A stretch of DNA of 64,000 bases from an uncultured Duodenibacillus sp. (GCA_944388865.1 CALXKM010000043.1:52529-116528); one strand, 5' to 3'; shown: positions 17,635 to 27,458, counted from the stretch's first letter. Numbers and translations are program-made. The notes: generated from the sequence alone by a model not told the origin.

Positions 17635-18138
17635 ATCGATTGAAAAAAAGAAAAAGCAGCTTCAGTGCAAAAGCGAATACCTGCAAGACATGCGTCTCTT
17701 TTTTGCTTCTTTTTCGAGCGATTCAGAAGTGAATTGCGCACTATCCAGGCATTTGGCGGCACTGTTGTCGTCGGTTCAGACAAAAACAGAGCGCTTTGTC
17801 ATTAAATTCGTCCACGTCAGGAACTGGACGCGCCGTTGTTGCACTTAACGAAGGGCTGCACCGGATGAGTCAGCATAAATTGGGATAAGTGGGAAGAACC
17901 CGGGAGAACTTGAGAGAACTTGTGAAAAGTAGAGAGAGCGAGCAGGAAGGTGGTGTCGCCCGTCCATTGCAGTACGCCGTTTATCTAGAAGCTGCTGAAT
18001 TCATCATTAATGCCCAAACAGAAGGAATTCGTTCTCAGAGCGGAACCGACGTGGCCGACCCGCCATTCAGAACGTCTGCTCTTAGCGATGCTGACAACAC
18101 GGAGATCAAAGTAACCGACGGATCCGGCATCATCGACT
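17635..18138. other. Gene-poor spacer with one doubtful short ORF
   Basis: About 500 bases without a convincing gene. A plus-strand frame (17889-18167, 92 codons) has a plausible middle section (LQYAVYLEAAEFIINAQ) but an odd N-terminus and no clear Shine-Dalgarno. It overlaps the outer-membrane-protein remnant on the other strand. It may be decayed coding DNA, and I do not call it a gene. Confidence 0.3.
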
Positions 18139-18300
18139 TTAGAAATTCCATCTGCAGCCTACGTTGAATAGATACGGATTAACGACACCGCCGCCTGAGG
18201 TGCGTTCAAGTTTGCCGTAGACGCAGGCCTGCATGCCCAAACGGAACTGAGCACCGAGCCTTCCACGAGATCCTCACTGATGTTCTGCCGCAAGCTTGCC
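18139..18300 (-). pseudogene. 3' remnant of an outer-membrane beta-barrel (autotransporter-like) gene
   Basis: The minus strand, ending at a TAA (18139-18141), reads RLGAQFRLGMQACVYGKLER, then a Gly-rich turn and PYLFNVGCRWNF. This resembles the last two beta-strands of an autotransporter barrel, including the terminal aromatic residue needed for outer-membrane insertion. Just upstream the similarity appears to continue in another frame (RQNISEDLVEGS), which implies a frameshift, and then it is lost. No passenger or upstream barrel is left. The family match is by eye, with moderate confidence. Confidence 0.5.
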
Positions 18301-18323
18301 AAACTATGAATTTTGCCTAAGCG

Positions 18324-18357
18324 CAAATCAGCGATCTCCAGCGAGGTCGCTGATTTG
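18324..18357. terminator. Inverted repeat beyond the DMT exporter gene, possible terminator
   Basis: CAAATCAGCGA and TCGCTGATTTG form a perfect 11-bp stem around 12 bases, 33 bases beyond the stop of the minus-strand exporter gene. Neither side has a good T-run, so its efficiency is uncertain. Confidence 0.5.
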
Positions 18358-18390
18358 TTATGAGCCCACTGGCAGAACATCCCAGCAAAA

Positions 18391-19341
18391 TCAGGCCCTG
18401 AACAATCTCTTAAAAAGAGAGGAGGGAAGCTGCGCCAATACAATGGCCGCCATCATGAATGCACAGCCCAGAAGCTCTCGCGCGTTCATATTCTGATTCA
18501 TGATGAGCCAGCCGAAAAAAACGCTTGCCATGCTCTCGGTGCTGAGAATAATCGAAGCAATCGTCGGGTGCACGCCGTTTTGAGCCACAACCTGCAGCGT
18601 GTAGGCGATGCCGTTGCTCAAAATGCCCGCGTAGAGCATTGCCGGCAGCGCCCCCAAAAGCGCCTCCAGGGTAGGCGGCTCAAAGATGAGCATGAAGATA
18701 AAGCCCCAGGCGCTGCCCACAAAAAACTGCAGGCAGCTCATGCGCACGCAGTCAACCAATGGGGCAAAGCGATCTATCACAAGAATGTGTATGGAAAAAG
18801 CAAAGGCGCAGGCAATCACGAGGCTGTCGCCCAACGAGAGGCTCAGTTCTCCCTTTTTCATGCACAAAAAATAAAGCCCCGCCACGGCAAGAACGACTGC
18901 CGCCCAAACGTTGAGGCTCGTGCGCCGGCCGATGAAAATGCCGATCACCGGCACCAGAACCACATAAAGGCTTGTGAGAAAGCCTGCCTTGCCCACGGTC
19001 GTATGCAAAAGTCCAAACTGCTGCAGCGATTCGGCAATGAAAAGCGCCGTTCCGCAGCACAAGCCGCCCAGCCACAATCGCGGATTTTTCCACTCGCTGG
19101 AGGCTCGTTTCTGCAAAGGCTCTTCAAAAGCCTGCGCTTTGCAGTTCTTTTTTTCTTTGCCAGCCCAAACATCAAGCACAGGGATCACGGCAAGCAGAAA
19201 AAGGCCGCCGATGATCGAGCGCGCCCACGTGAAGGTAAAGGGACTCACATACTCCATGCCGAGCGCCTGAGCCACAAAGCCAGAGCCCCAAATCGTGGCG
19301 GTGATGAGAAGAAGCAAATAGTTTCTTGTTTGATGCGTCAT
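18391..19341 (-). CDS. EamA/DMT-family exporter
   Basis: The 316-residue membrane protein has about ten hydrophobic segments and two EamA repeats. The first starts at YLLLLITATIWGSGFVAQ, and the second at LSLGDSLVIACAFAFSIHILVIDRFAP. GTALFIAESLQQFGLLHTTVGKAGFLTSLYVVLVP split by family-typical loops is characteristic of the drug/metabolite transporter superfamily. The ATG at 19341 is preferred over an upstream TTG; neither has a strong ribosome site. The substrate is unknown. It lies downstream of a response-regulator gene on the same strand but is separated from it by a terminator. Confidence 0.88.
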   Translation of the reverse strand: MTHQTRNYLLLLITATIWGSGFVAQALGMEYVSPFTFTWARSIIGGLFLLAVIPVLDVWAGKEKKNCKAQAFEEPLQKRASSEWKNPRLWLGGLCCGTALFIAESLQQFGLLHTTVGKAGFLTSLYVVLVPVIGIFIGRRTSLNVWAAVVLAVAGLYFLCMKKGELSLSLGDSLVIACAFAFSIHILVIDRFAPLVDCVRMSCLQFFVGSAWGFIFMLIFEPPTLEALLGALPAMLYAGILSNGIAYTLQVVAQNGVHPTIASIILSTESMASVFFGWLIMNQNMNARELLGCAFMMAAIVLAQLPSSLFKRLFRA

Positions 19342-19476
19342 AAAATTCAACGTTGCTAAGGCCTCTTTTCTGGCGTGCAATATAGATTATTTTTATTAAA
19401 TCTCCTTTTGACAGAGAATTCAGCGACCAACGGCAAGCACATTGACTGCACAGGAACTCCCAAAATCAATCAAGAG

Positions 19477-19530
19477 AAAAACCGCGCCGGAAAGCATGCA
19501 CGCATGGGCAAACTTCCGTAGCGCGGTTTC
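19477..19530 (-). terminator. Terminator of the response-regulator gene
   Basis: On the minus strand AAACCGCGC pairs with GCGCGGTTT across an imperfect inner stem (CGGAAG with CTTTCCG) and is followed by TTCTC. It begins 44 bases beyond the stop codon. Confidence 0.65.
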
Positions 19531-19573
19531 TAAAGGCGCCTCTTTGCCGGCGCAAAGAGTTCCGGCAAAAACC

Positions 19574-20191
19574 TTAAAGCGGGTCGCCTGAGCGCAGCAG
19601 GAGTCGAGCGATTTCCGCAGCGTTGTGCAAGTCGAGCTTGCGGTAGGCCGAGCCTCTGTGCACCTGCACGGTCTTTTCGCTGATGCCGAGATTTTCTGCA
19701 ACCTGCTTGTTGCTCATGCCGTGGGCCACCATGCGGATGACTTCACGTTCGCGCTGCGTGAGCTGCTCGAGGCGGCTGCGAAACGTTGAGAGCTCCATTT
19801 CCGTGCGGCGATGATTGAGGTTGTTCATGACGGCATTGCCAATGGCCGTCAAAAGCCTCTGGTCGTCCACGGGCTTTTGCAGGAAGTCCACAGCCCCTTG
19901 CTTGAGGGTGTGTACGGCCATGTCGATGTCGCCGTGGCCGGAAATAAAGATGATGGGCAGATCTACGTTGAGCTCTCGGAGCTTGTCCTGCAGTTCAAGC
20001 CCGCTCATGCGCGGCATGCGCACGTCAAGCACGAGGCAGCCCGGACGGGCAAAATCGTTTGACGAGAGAAAATCGATGGCGTCCGAATAGGTGACGACAT
20101 CCCAGCCTTCGCCTTCAATCAGAAAGGCCCAGGAACGGCGCATTGCGTCATCATCATCAATGACGCGTACCAGGGGCTTTAATGATTCCAC
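19574..20191 (-). CDS. FixJ/NarL-family response regulator (orphan)
   Basis: The 205-residue protein has a receiver domain (about residues 8-120) with acidic pocket DDDD, phosphoacceptor Asp in CLVLDVRMPRMSGLEL, Ser/Thr in IIFISGHGDIDMAV and Lys in DFLQKPVD. A LuxR-type helix-turn-helix follows (LTQREREVIRMVAHGMSNKQVAENLGISEKTVQ, split by the recognition turn). The overall form is that of FixJ/TtrR/TodT regulators. No histidine kinase gene is adjacent, so its signal and targets are unknown. Confidence 0.92.
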   Translation of the reverse strand: MESLKPLVRVIDDDDAMRRSWAFLIEGEGWDVVTYSDAIDFLSSNDFARPGCLVLDVRMPRMSGLELQDKLRELNVDLPIIFISGHGDIDMAVHTLKQGAVDFLQKPVDDQRLLTAIGNAVMNNLNHRRTEMELSTFRSRLEQLTQREREVIRMVAHGMSNKQVAENLGISEKTVQVHRGSAYRKLDLHNAAEIARLLLRSGDPL

Positions 20192-20470
20192 GGCAATCTC
20201 CTTGATGTGTCCTGTCTTGCATGCCTGTCAATCGAAAAAGCACGCAAGGCTAATTTCCAAATGAGCACAAAGTGCGGCAGCTCGCTCACCGGGCCGCTTG
20301 CAAAATAGATAGTTTAGCGGCCCGACGGCAACGCAGACAAATCGAAAGCTGAAAGTTTAACGGGAAAAATTCTCGCTGTACTCGAATAAGCTTTGCATTT
20401 GCCCGAGGAAAGGCTTGAGGCGCCAATTCATTGGACAAATGCATGGTTAGGCGAACATTTTCGCGGCTAG
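20192..20470. other. Intergenic region upstream of the response regulator
   Basis: About 280 bases between the response regulator start and the proS terminator. It presumably holds the response-regulator promoter. A short minus-strand open frame (20286-20486) has no protein-like features, and no clear sites were seen. Confidence 0.3.
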
Positions 20471-20516
20471 AAAAAAAGCCTTCCAAGACGAGAAGGTTTC
20501 TCTGACGGAAGGCTTT
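20471..20516 (-). terminator. Intrinsic terminator of proS
   Basis: On the minus strand AAAGCCTTCC and GGAAGGCTTT form a ten-bp stem followed by a run of T, starting 20 bases after the proS stop. Confidence 0.85.
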
Positions 20517-20536
20517 CGAATTGGCTCAAGCAATCC

Positions 20537-22294
20537 TTATCTCAGATTGGCTTTGACGCGTTCGGCCACGATGCGGGCGGCCTCGGCGCGCGGCAGCATT
20601 TCCTTGACGTCAAGCGAGCGGCGGCAGACGTATTCGACTTCGCCCGTTTTGAGCCCGCGCTCGCCCACCACAATGCGGTGCGGTACGCCGATCAATTCCC
20701 AGTCGGCAAACATGGCGCCCGCGCGCATGTCGCGATCGTCGACAATGACGTCGATCCCCTGAGCAAGAAGCTCATCGTGCAGGGCGATGGCAGCCTCGCG
20801 CACGGCTTCGCTCTTGGACCAGTTCATCGGGCAGATCACTACTTCAAAGGGCGCAATCGACTCGGGCCAAATGATGCCCTTGTCGTCGTGGCATTGCTCG
20901 ATCGCTGCGCCTCCGAGACGCGTGACGCCGATGCCGTAGCAGCCCATCTGCAAAGGCTGCGGCTTGCCGTTTTCGTCAAGGAAGGTTGCGTTCATGGCCT
21001 CAGAGTACTTTGTGCCGAGGAAAAACACGTGGCCGACTTCGATGCCGTGCTGCTGCTTGAGCACCCCCTTTCCATCGGGGCTCTTGTCGCCCTCAACGAC
21101 ATTGCGCAGGTCTGCTACGCGCGGTTCGGGCAGATCGCGGCCAAAATTGACCCCCGTGTAGTGGTAGCCCGTTTCGTTGGCGCCGCAGCAGAAGTCGCTC
21201 ATGTCGGCAGCCGTGCGGTCGGCATACACGACGACATCCTTGGAAATGCCCACAGGACCGAGAGAACCGGGATTGGCGCCGTTGAAGTGCTCGGCGATCT
21301 CGGCTTCCGTAGCAAAGCGAAAGCCCTCGGAGAGCTCAGGCAATTTGCCTGCCTTGATCTCGTTGAGATCATGGTCGGCGCGAAGCAGCACGAGAACGAT
21401 CGTTGCGGGCAGCGGATCGCCCTTTTCATCGAAATGGTCGCACGCAAGCACAACGCTCTTGATGCACTTTAAGAGATCAATGCCGAGATAGGGCGCGACG
21501 TCTTCACACTTTTCCTTGCCGGGCGTCGCTTTCTTGACCATCTCCTGAGCAGGCGCCTGACGACCGTCGAGAACCGAGAAGGCCTCGGCAAGTTCGATGT
21601 TGGCCGCGTAGTCAGAGTCAGGGCAGTAGGCGATGACGTCTTCGCCCACTTCAGCAATCACCTGGAATTCGTGCGAACGCGAGCCGCCGATGGCGCCCGT
21701 ATCCGCGCGAACGGCTCGGAAGGTAAGTCCGATGCGGTTCAAAATCTTGCTGTAGGCCGCATACATCTTGTCGTAGGAGATGCCCGCAGCCTCAGGCGTG
21801 CGGTCAAAGCTGTAGGCATCCTTCATGACGAATTCGCGGGCGCGCATCACGCCAAAGCGCGGGCGGCGCTCATCGCGAAACTTCGTACGGATCTGATAGA
21901 AATTCACCGGCAGCTGACGCCAGCTCGTAAATTCATTGCGCGCCAGATCAGTGACGACTTCCTCGCTCGTGGGCTGAATCACAAAGTCGCGGGAATGGCG
22001 GTCCTTAAAGCGCAAAAGCTCGGGACCGTACTTGGCCCAGCGGCCGGATTCCTGCCAGAGCTCTGCGGGCTGAACGATGGGCATCGAGAGCTCAATGGCG
22101 CCGGCGGCATCCATTTCCTCGCGGATGATCTTTTCAATTTTTTTCTGCACGCGCAGACCCATCGGCATGATGGTGTAGACGCCTGCGGCAAGTCTTTTAG
22201 CAAGACCGGCACGAATGGACAAAATCTGGCTGGGGATTTCAGCGTCAGCCGGAGCTTCTTTAAGAGTGGAAATATAAAATTGGCTCGCGCGCAT
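20537..22294 (-). CDS. proS: Prolyl-tRNA synthetase
   Basis: The 585-residue class II aminoacyl-tRNA synthetase is of the bacterial ProS type, with the INS editing domain in the middle. Visible motifs are motif 1 ([25 protein letters not shown], spread over the dimer interface), motif 2 ([25 protein letters not shown] in two parts), motif 3 ([10 protein letters not shown]) and the anticodon-binding C-terminus. The ATG at 22294 follows AGGA at six bases; an upstream TTG (22327) adds 11 residues with no support. It is divergent from the YihY gene. Confidence 0.96.
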   Translation of the reverse strand: MRASQFYISTLKEAPADAEIPSQILSIRAGLAKRLAAGVYTIMPMGLRVQKKIEKIIREEMDAAGAIELSMPIVQPAELWQESGRWAKYGPELLRFKDRHSRDFVIQPTSEEVVTDLARNEFTSWRQLPVNFYQIRTKFRDERRPRFGVMRAREFVMKDAYSFDRTPEAAGISYDKMYAAYSKILNRIGLTFRAVRADTGAIGGSRSHEFQVIAEVGEDVIAYCPDSDYAANIELAEAFSVLDGRQAPAQEMVKKATPGKEKCEDVAPYLGIDLLKCIKSVVLACDHFDEKGDPLPATIVLVLLRADHDLNEIKAGKLPELSEGFRFATEAEIAEHFNGANPGSLGPVGISKDVVVYADRTAADMSDFCCGANETGYHYTGVNFGRDLPEPRVADLRNVVEGDKSPDGKGVLKQQHGIEVGHVFFLGTKYSEAMNATFLDENGKPQPLQMGCYGIGVTRLGGAAIEQCHDDKGIIWPESIAPFEVVICPMNWSKSEAVREAAIALHDELLAQGIDVIVDDRDMRAGAMFADWELIGVPHRIVVGERGLKTGEVEYVCRRSLDVKEMLPRAEAARIVAERVKANLR

Positions 22295-22597
22295 GGATGA
22301 TCCTGACGGCGTCGTCTGCTGCGTCAACGCTTGAAGTCCGGCCTTTACGTGCGCCTGCGCGCACCGAGCGATCTCAAGCAGACAGGGCAGGGACGCCTAG
22401 AAATGTTCCTGGTAAAAAATTTCAAAGCGCGGACGTTTTCACGAAAATTTCTTGACGATTTCGCAAAAAGACCGCTGCGCGGGCGCTCGCGCTCTTTAAC
22501 TTTGCCCATCCAAGACGGGCATAAGGCGCGACGCACGCGAAAACGCGTTATTTTACAATATCGAACCGTTGTAAAAAATTTTTTAGTTTTGCCGATC
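22295..22597. other. Divergent spacer, proS / yihY
   Basis: This 303-bp stretch is open on the plus strand, but the in-frame extension of yihY through it is rich in Arg and Lys and unlike the family. It presumably holds both promoters. TACAAT at 22554-22559 is a possible -10 element, with no convincing -35. Confidence 0.3.
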
Positions 22598-24022
22598 ATG
22601 ACCCGACCGCAGCAAAAGACAATCAAAGACAAAATCAAGCAAAAGGGGTGGCTCAGCAGCTTTCGCACCTTGATGCGCTTTGTGGCCGATCGAGCCGTAG
22701 AAATCGAAATCGGCGAAGTGGCTTCATCCATGGCGCTCACAACGCTTTTGGCCATCGTGCCCGTGCTTGCTCTCTCGCTTGCAGTCTTTGCAGCATTCCC
22801 GAGCTTTGCCGAGGCCAGGCAAAGTCTTGAAGACCTCATCGTGATGAGTTTTCTTCCCGAGCAGTACTCAAGCGTGCTTGTGGGCTACCTCAATGAATTT
22901 ACCAGCCACGCCGCGGGTCTGACGACTTTCGGCTTGATCGGCCTGGCTGTGACGGCTTTGCTTTTGATCGACAAGCTTTTTGTGACCGTCAATCGCATCT
23001 TCAAGGTGCGAGCCATGCGCCCCTGGTCGCAGCGCGCGCTTATTTACTGGGCGCTATTGACGATCGGACCGGCAGCGCTAGCCCTTAGTCTTTCGATGAC
23101 GGGCAAGCTCACTGCCATGGCGCTCGAAGGCGTCAGTTCGGGCACGGCCTCGCTTTTGTACAACATCGGTCAGGTTGCGCTGCAAAGCCTTTGCTTTGCC
23201 GTGATCTACAAGTACGTTCCGGCCTGCCGCGTGCAGTTTTCGCACGCGCTCATGGGCGGCTTGATCGTGGTGCTTGCCGGCCAAATTGTCAGACAAGCCT
23301 TTGAGTACTACATCACGGCCGGAACGCTCACGAGCATCTACGGCGCCTTCGTCGCGCTGCCCGCATTGATCGTCTGGATCTACGTCGCCTGGTTTTTGTT
23401 CTTTACGGGAGCAGCCGTGACGGCCACGATTCCCAAGCTTACCGCGGGGCGCTTTCTTGACAGCTACCGGGCGGGAAACGATTTTCTCACGGGGCTTGCC
23501 ATGCTGCGCGAACTGGTGCTCATGCGGCTTGCGGGTGCAACGCCGATGCTCACCACGGGACAAATGTGCGAAGCCGTCGACACTTATCCGGAAGCGGCCG
23601 AGCGCATTCTGAGCGTATTGGCGAGCGCGCGCTACATTGCTCCTGCTGCGGCAAGCGACGGCGTACAGGGCTGGGTGCTTGTGGCAGACTGCCGAAGCGT
23701 CAATCTGATGCGCGCCTTTGAAGCCTTTGCCGTCAGCGGCCAGAATACGCTCGTACGACAGGCGACAAAAGGCGAGCCTGCCGAAGGTTCGCTCGAGAGC
23801 TGGTGGGCAGCGATGAAGTCTTCGGCAGCGCTCACCACGCCGATTGCCGAACTCTTTGGCAATGAAAAAGAAATTGCTGAGCTGCGAAAACTTTATGCCG
23901 ATGAGCTGCCCGCCGCGGCCGCCGGCGATTCCTCTCAAGCCGCCGAGCAAAGCAGCGCCCCCTTGCAAGAGCCTGCGGCTCAAGAAAGCGATGCCTCGCA
24001 GCCCCAAGCGCAACCTCTTTAA
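22598..24022 (+). CDS. YihY/BrkB-family inner-membrane protein
   Basis: The 474-residue protein has the YihY (UPF0761, once miscalled ribonuclease BN) membrane domain with six helices over about residues 40-290 (ASSMALTTLLAIVPVLALSL, LIDKLFVTVNRIF, YKYVPACRVQFSHALMGGL, TSIYGAFVALPALIVWIYVAW). A cytoplasmic C-terminal winged-helix-like region and an Ala/Gln/Glu-rich tail follow. The ATG at 22598 is chosen because upstream codons are not family-like. The molecular role of the family is not settled. tsaB follows four bases after the stop. Confidence 0.88.
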   Translation: MTRPQQKTIKDKIKQKGWLSSFRTLMRFVADRAVEIEIGEVASSMALTTLLAIVPVLALSLAVFAAFPSFAEARQSLEDLIVMSFLPEQYSSVLVGYLNEFTSHAAGLTTFGLIGLAVTALLLIDKLFVTVNRIFKVRAMRPWSQRALIYWALLTIGPAALALSLSMTGKLTAMALEGVSSGTASLLYNIGQVALQSLCFAVIYKYVPACRVQFSHALMGGLIVVLAGQIVRQAFEYYITAGTLTSIYGAFVALPALIVWIYVAWFLFFTGAAVTATIPKLTAGRFLDSYRAGNDFLTGLAMLRELVLMRLAGATPMLTTGQMCEAVDTYPEAAERILSVLASARYIAPAAASDGVQGWVLVADCRSVNLMRAFEAFAVSGQNTLVRQATKGEPAEGSLESWWAAMKSSAALTTPIAELFGNEKEIAELRKLYADELPAAAAGDSSQAAEQSSAPLQEPAAQESDASQPQAQPL

Positions 24023-24026
24023 CTAG

Positions 24027-24746
24027 TTGAAGCTGACGAAATTGACGACGATACTTGCTTTTGACACGGCCACGGAAAAGGTTTCAGCCGCGCTTGCCGT
24101 TAACGGCGCCGTTGCCGACGAACTGCGTCTGGATGAAGCCAATCGACACACCGAGCGGCTCATTTCCTTGATTGACGAAATTTTTGCTCGCGCTCATCTG
24201 ACGCTAGCCGATGTCGATGCCGTTGCCTTTGGCGCCGGTCCCGGGGCCTTTACCGGTCTGCGCGTGGCCTGCGGCGTGGCTCAGGGCCTTGGGTGGGCCG
24301 CAGGCAAACCCCTTGCAGCCGTTTCAAACCTTGAAGCCACAGCCTGGCACGCCCGAGAACTCGGCTTTCGGGGACGCTTGATTGCCGCGCATGATGCGCG
24401 CATGCACGAGTGCTATTGCGCAGTGTTTGACGTGCACGACGCGGGCGTTGAAGAAGCATCAGGCGCCGAGCTCGTCAAGCCGACGATGATAGCCGAGACG
24501 GCTCGAGAATTTGCTGCAACTGGGGCAGCTGGAAGCGGCTTTGTCGTTTATGCCGAAGAAATCGAGCTGCCTGCGCAAGCCATTCGGCTCGCACCGTTTG
24601 AAACCACGGCGCGCGACATCGCCCTTGCTGCCATGGCGATGATTAAAGATGGCAAAACTGTTGCCCCGCAGGCGGCCGCGCCGATTTACGTACGCAACCG
24701 CGTGGCGCTTACCATCAAGGAGCGTCTTGCTGGAGAAAGGCTGTGA
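24027..24746 (+). CDS. tsaB: tRNA threonylcarbamoyladenosine biosynthesis protein TsaB
   Basis: The 239-residue ASKHA-fold protein has the family landmarks: TILAFDTATEKVSAAL at the N-terminus, HTERLISLIDEIF, and VAFGAGPGAFTGLRVACGVAQGL. It partners TsaD and TsaE in making t6A37 of tRNAs reading ANN codons. The start is uncertain: TTG at 24027 or TTG at 24042 fit, neither with a strong ribosome site. Its stop overlaps the rimI GTG start, so the pair is translationally coupled, a very common arrangement. Confidence 0.94.
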   Translation: MKLTKLTTILAFDTATEKVSAALAVNGAVADELRLDEANRHTERLISLIDEIFARAHLTLADVDAVAFGAGPGAFTGLRVACGVAQGLGWAAGKPLAAVSNLEATAWHARELGFRGRLIAAHDARMHECYCAVFDVHDAGVEEASGAELVKPTMIAETAREFAATGAAGSGFVVYAEEIELPAQAIRLAPFETTARDIALAAMAMIKDGKTVAPQAAAPIYVRNRVALTIKERLAGERL

Positions 24747-25189
24747 GCGCGCTTGAAGTCCGGGCCATGATGCCCGCCGATCTAGAGGCTGTTGCTGCGC
24801 TTGCCCGGCGAGCGGACCCCTTCGGATGGACGATGCGCAACTTTCAGGATGCGATGGCCGGCGGCTACACAATGACAGTCCTTGAGGCCGAGGGCCGCAT
24901 CGTCGGCTACTTTGTCGTCATGATCGTCGTCGACGAGGCAGAGCTTTTGGAAATTGCAGTGGATTCTGATGTGCAGGGCAGAGGATACGGAAAAACGCTT
25001 CTCAAGGCAGCTGCGGCCGCAGCCCGTGCGCAGGCCTGCCGCTGCATGCATCTTGAAGTGCGCGCTTCGAATGCGAGGGCGCGTAAAATGTACGTTTCGG
25101 CCGGGTTTTGCGAAACCGGTCTTCGCAAAAACTACTATCCGACGGAAAACGGCCGCGAACATGCTCTTTTGATGCGGCTCGATTTCTGA
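24743..25189 (+). CDS. rimI: Ribosomal protein bS18 alanine N-acetyltransferase
   Basis: The 148-residue GNAT enzyme has the acetyl-CoA loop VQGRGYGKTLL and the RimI-typical LEVRASNARARKMYVSAGFCETGLRKNYY (shown across two helices). It acetylates the N-terminal Ala of ribosomal protein S18. It starts at GTG 24743, overlapping the tsaB stop, with GGAG about eight bases upstream. The neighbouring tsaB and UDG genes are a usual betaproteobacterial context. Confidence 0.94.
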   Translation: MSALEVRAMMPADLEAVAALARRADPFGWTMRNFQDAMAGGYTMTVLEAEGRIVGYFVVMIVVDEAELLEIAVDSDVQGRGYGKTLLKAAAAAARAQACRCMHLEVRASNARARKMYVSAGFCETGLRKNYYPTENGREHALLMRLDF

Positions 25190-25251
25190 TAAGTTTGCTT
25201 TAGGCCAGTGGGCATCAAGAATTTCTTTATTCAGGCAGGGACATTGACTTC

Positions 25252-26238
25252 ATGACGCTTTCTCGGGAACAAAGCCGGATTTGGCAGGCCATGAACGTTG
25301 GCGTGCAATGGATTCTGAGAACCTCGGAAGATCCCCTGCTGTCTGAAAAAAAGCCCGAGAGCCGCGCACCGGCTTCTGAACCAGTTGCTGCCGCTGGCGG
25401 CAGTCTTCTTGCCGCCGACGAACTGCAAAGACTCTCCGGCACGTCTGCGGCCAAGCGCACGGCTTCGGCGCCGCGCGCAAAAAGCGCAGCACCCGCGGAA
25501 CGCACGGCCCTCAAAGGGCCGGCCCGAACGCTCAAGCCTGCCGCGCGGCCCATCTTGCCGATCGTCGAACCCCAAAAAAGCTCGCAGCAGCATGTCGTGC
25601 AGCCAGACGCTGAACTTGTCCAAGCCGTTCGTCACGCTTCGTGGGAAGAAATTGGTCCGATCATCAGTCGCTGCCGCGCCTGCACGATGGCCAACACCCG
25701 GCAAAGCGTCGTGTGCGCCGATGGGGCTCCGGGCTGCCCTATGGTTTTGATCGGCGAAGCGCCCGGACGCGACGAAGACCTCCAAGGCATCCCCTTTGTC
25801 GGCAAAAGCGGCGAGCTGCTCAACAATATTCTTGCCGCCTGCGACCTCAAGCGCGGCAAGGACATTGCCATCGTCAACGTTTTAAAGTGCAGGCCTCCGC
25901 GCAATAGGGACCCGCAGCCAGAAGAGGCGGCCGCCTGCGCTGCGTTTCTCGACAGACAGCTTGAACTGCTCGCTCCAAAGGTAATTGTTCTCATGGGGCG
26001 GCAGGCCATGCAGCGCATTTTGCATCGCACCGACAGGCTTGATGCGCTTCGAGGCAAAACGTTCTCGCTTGCCGTTGGCGGACGCGATGTGCCTGTGGTC
26101 GTCACATACCACCCTTCAAGCCTGCTGCGCAATCCCGTCGACAAGGAAAAGGGCTGGCACGATTTTCTCTTTGCCAAGGCCGTGCTTGCCAAGGCTGCCG
26201 ATGCCGACGGGCAAAGGGCGGCAGCTGAGGCGCTGTAA
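25252..26238 (+). CDS. Family 4-type uracil-DNA glycosylase with long N-terminal extension
   Basis: The 328-residue protein has a catalytic region from about residue 135. The uracil-binding motif is GEAPGRDEDLQGIPFVG, and the second motif is TYHPSSLLR. Four Cys are placed as in Fe-S UDGs: two in RCRACTM, one in VLKCRPP and one 16 residues later. It removes uracil from DNA as the first step of base excision repair. The first 130 residues are Ala/Lys/Pro-rich and probably disordered, as in other betaproteobacterial homologues. The start at 25252 has weak upstream purines. Confidence 0.9.
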   Translation: MTLSREQSRIWQAMNVGVQWILRTSEDPLLSEKKPESRAPASEPVAAAGGSLLAADELQRLSGTSAAKRTASAPRAKSAAPAERTALKGPARTLKPAARPILPIVEPQKSSQQHVVQPDAELVQAVRHASWEEIGPIISRCRACTMANTRQSVVCADGAPGCPMVLIGEAPGRDEDLQGIPFVGKSGELLNNILAACDLKRGKDIAIVNVLKCRPPRNRDPQPEEAAACAAFLDRQLELLAPKVIVLMGRQAMQRILHRTDRLDALRGKTFSLAVGGRDVPVVVTYHPSSLLRNPVDKEKGWHDFLFAKAVLAKAADADGQRAAAEAL

Positions 26239-26291
26239 GCTTCTTGGCATGACAAAGCAACCGATACACAAGAAAAACACGAAAAAGCATC

Positions 26292-27458
26292 ATGGAATTT
26301 GAACTTTGGTATCTGATCGCCGTTCCGATTTTGTTTGCCTCCGGCTGGTGGCTGCGCGGCATTGACGCGCGGCAGAGAAAAAACGAACGTCAAGGCATTG
26401 ACGATCACTACTTTAAGGGTCTCTCGCTTCTTTTATCCGACGAACCCGACAAGGCCATCGACGTCTTTATCGAAGTCGTGCGGCTCGATGAGGAAACCAT
26501 TGAACTGCATCATGCGCTCGGCAATCTCTTTCGCCGCCGCGGGCAGTTTGACCGCGCCATTCGCATTCACAGCTTTTTGGTCAACAGAGCAGAGCTGCCT
26601 GAAAAGGAGCGTGCCGCAGCGCTCTCTGAGCTTGCCCTGGACTATCTGAAAGCCGGCATGTACGACCGTGCCGAGTCAGCCTATGAAAGTCTTGCTCTTT
26701 TCAAAGGCCATGAAATTGAGGCCCATGAAGCGCTCATGCATATCTATGTGACCGAGCGCGAGTGGAAAAAGGCCATCGACGCCGCCCAGAAGCTTTCGAG
26801 TTTGGGCCGCAAGCTCAATCACGAAATCAGCCACTACTACTGCGAACTTGCAGCGCTCTCGCGTCTGGCCAAGGACGCCGCGCGTGCACAGCAATATACG
26901 GCTGCGGCGCTCGAGCAGAACCCGGAAAATCCCCGCGCTCTGTCGGTGAGCGCCGATCTTGCGCTCGAAGCCGGCGACAAGAACGAAGCGCTAGAGGCTT
27001 GGAACAAAATCGAGTCGGTTCAAAGCGAATATCTTCCGCTGATCGCTGCCAAAAAGGCCGATGTCCTTGCTGAAACCGATCAGCAGGCCGCGCTTGCCTA
27101 CCTGCATGAAGCCTTTGCCAAGACGGGCTCTGTCGACGTTCTGAAGGCGGCCGTGCAGCGCACCGCCGCCTGGGTCGATCCGCAGTCTGCAGCGGGCTTT
27201 GCAGCCGAGGCGCTCAAAAAGAGCCCGTCTTTGTCGACGCTTGCCGTCATGAGCAGCATCAAGGCCAAAGCCAATCCGCGCGACGAGCAGGCAAAGCTCT
27301 TGGCCGACATTTCGGCACGTCAGTCAAAGCTCGTTTCGCGCTACCAGTGCCGGCACTGCGGCTTTCTGGCTCACACCTTCTGCTGGCAGTGCCCGGGGTG
27401 CGAGCAGTGGGATACGTTCCCGCCGCTGCGCGTTGACGAAGTTAAAAACAAGCGCTGA
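26292..27458 (+). CDS. lapB: Lipopolysaccharide assembly protein LapB (YciM)
   Basis: The 388-residue protein has an N-terminal membrane helix (WYLIAVPILFASGWWL), TPR repeats over about residues 35-330 (DDHYFKGLSLLLSDEPDKAI and following), and a C-terminal rubredoxin-like metal site (YQCRHCGF then WQCPGCEQWDTF). This is the LapB/YciM layout. In E. coli it links LPS assembly to FtsH-driven LpxC turnover at the inner membrane. LapA is not adjacent here. Confidence 0.93.
   Translation: MEFELWYLIAVPILFASGWWLRGIDARQRKNERQGIDDHYFKGLSLLLSDEPDKAIDVFIEVVRLDEETIELHHALGNLFRRRGQFDRAIRIHSFLVNRAELPEKERAAALSELALDYLKAGMYDRAESAYESLALFKGHEIEAHEALMHIYVTEREWKKAIDAAQKLSSLGRKLNHEISHYYCELAALSRLAKDAARAQQYTAAALEQNPENPRALSVSADLALEAGDKNEALEAWNKIESVQSEYLPLIAAKKADVLAETDQQAALAYLHEAFAKTGSVDVLKAAVQRTAAWVDPQSAAGFAAEALKKSPSLSTLAVMSSIKAKANPRDEQAKLLADISARQSKLVSRYQCRHCGFLAHTFCWQCPGCEQWDTFPPLRVDEVKNKR

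Noticed and set aside
17889-18167. 92-codon plus-strand frame
   Set aside because: No family match, no ribosome site, and it overlaps the outer-membrane remnant; kept only as a note on the spacer.
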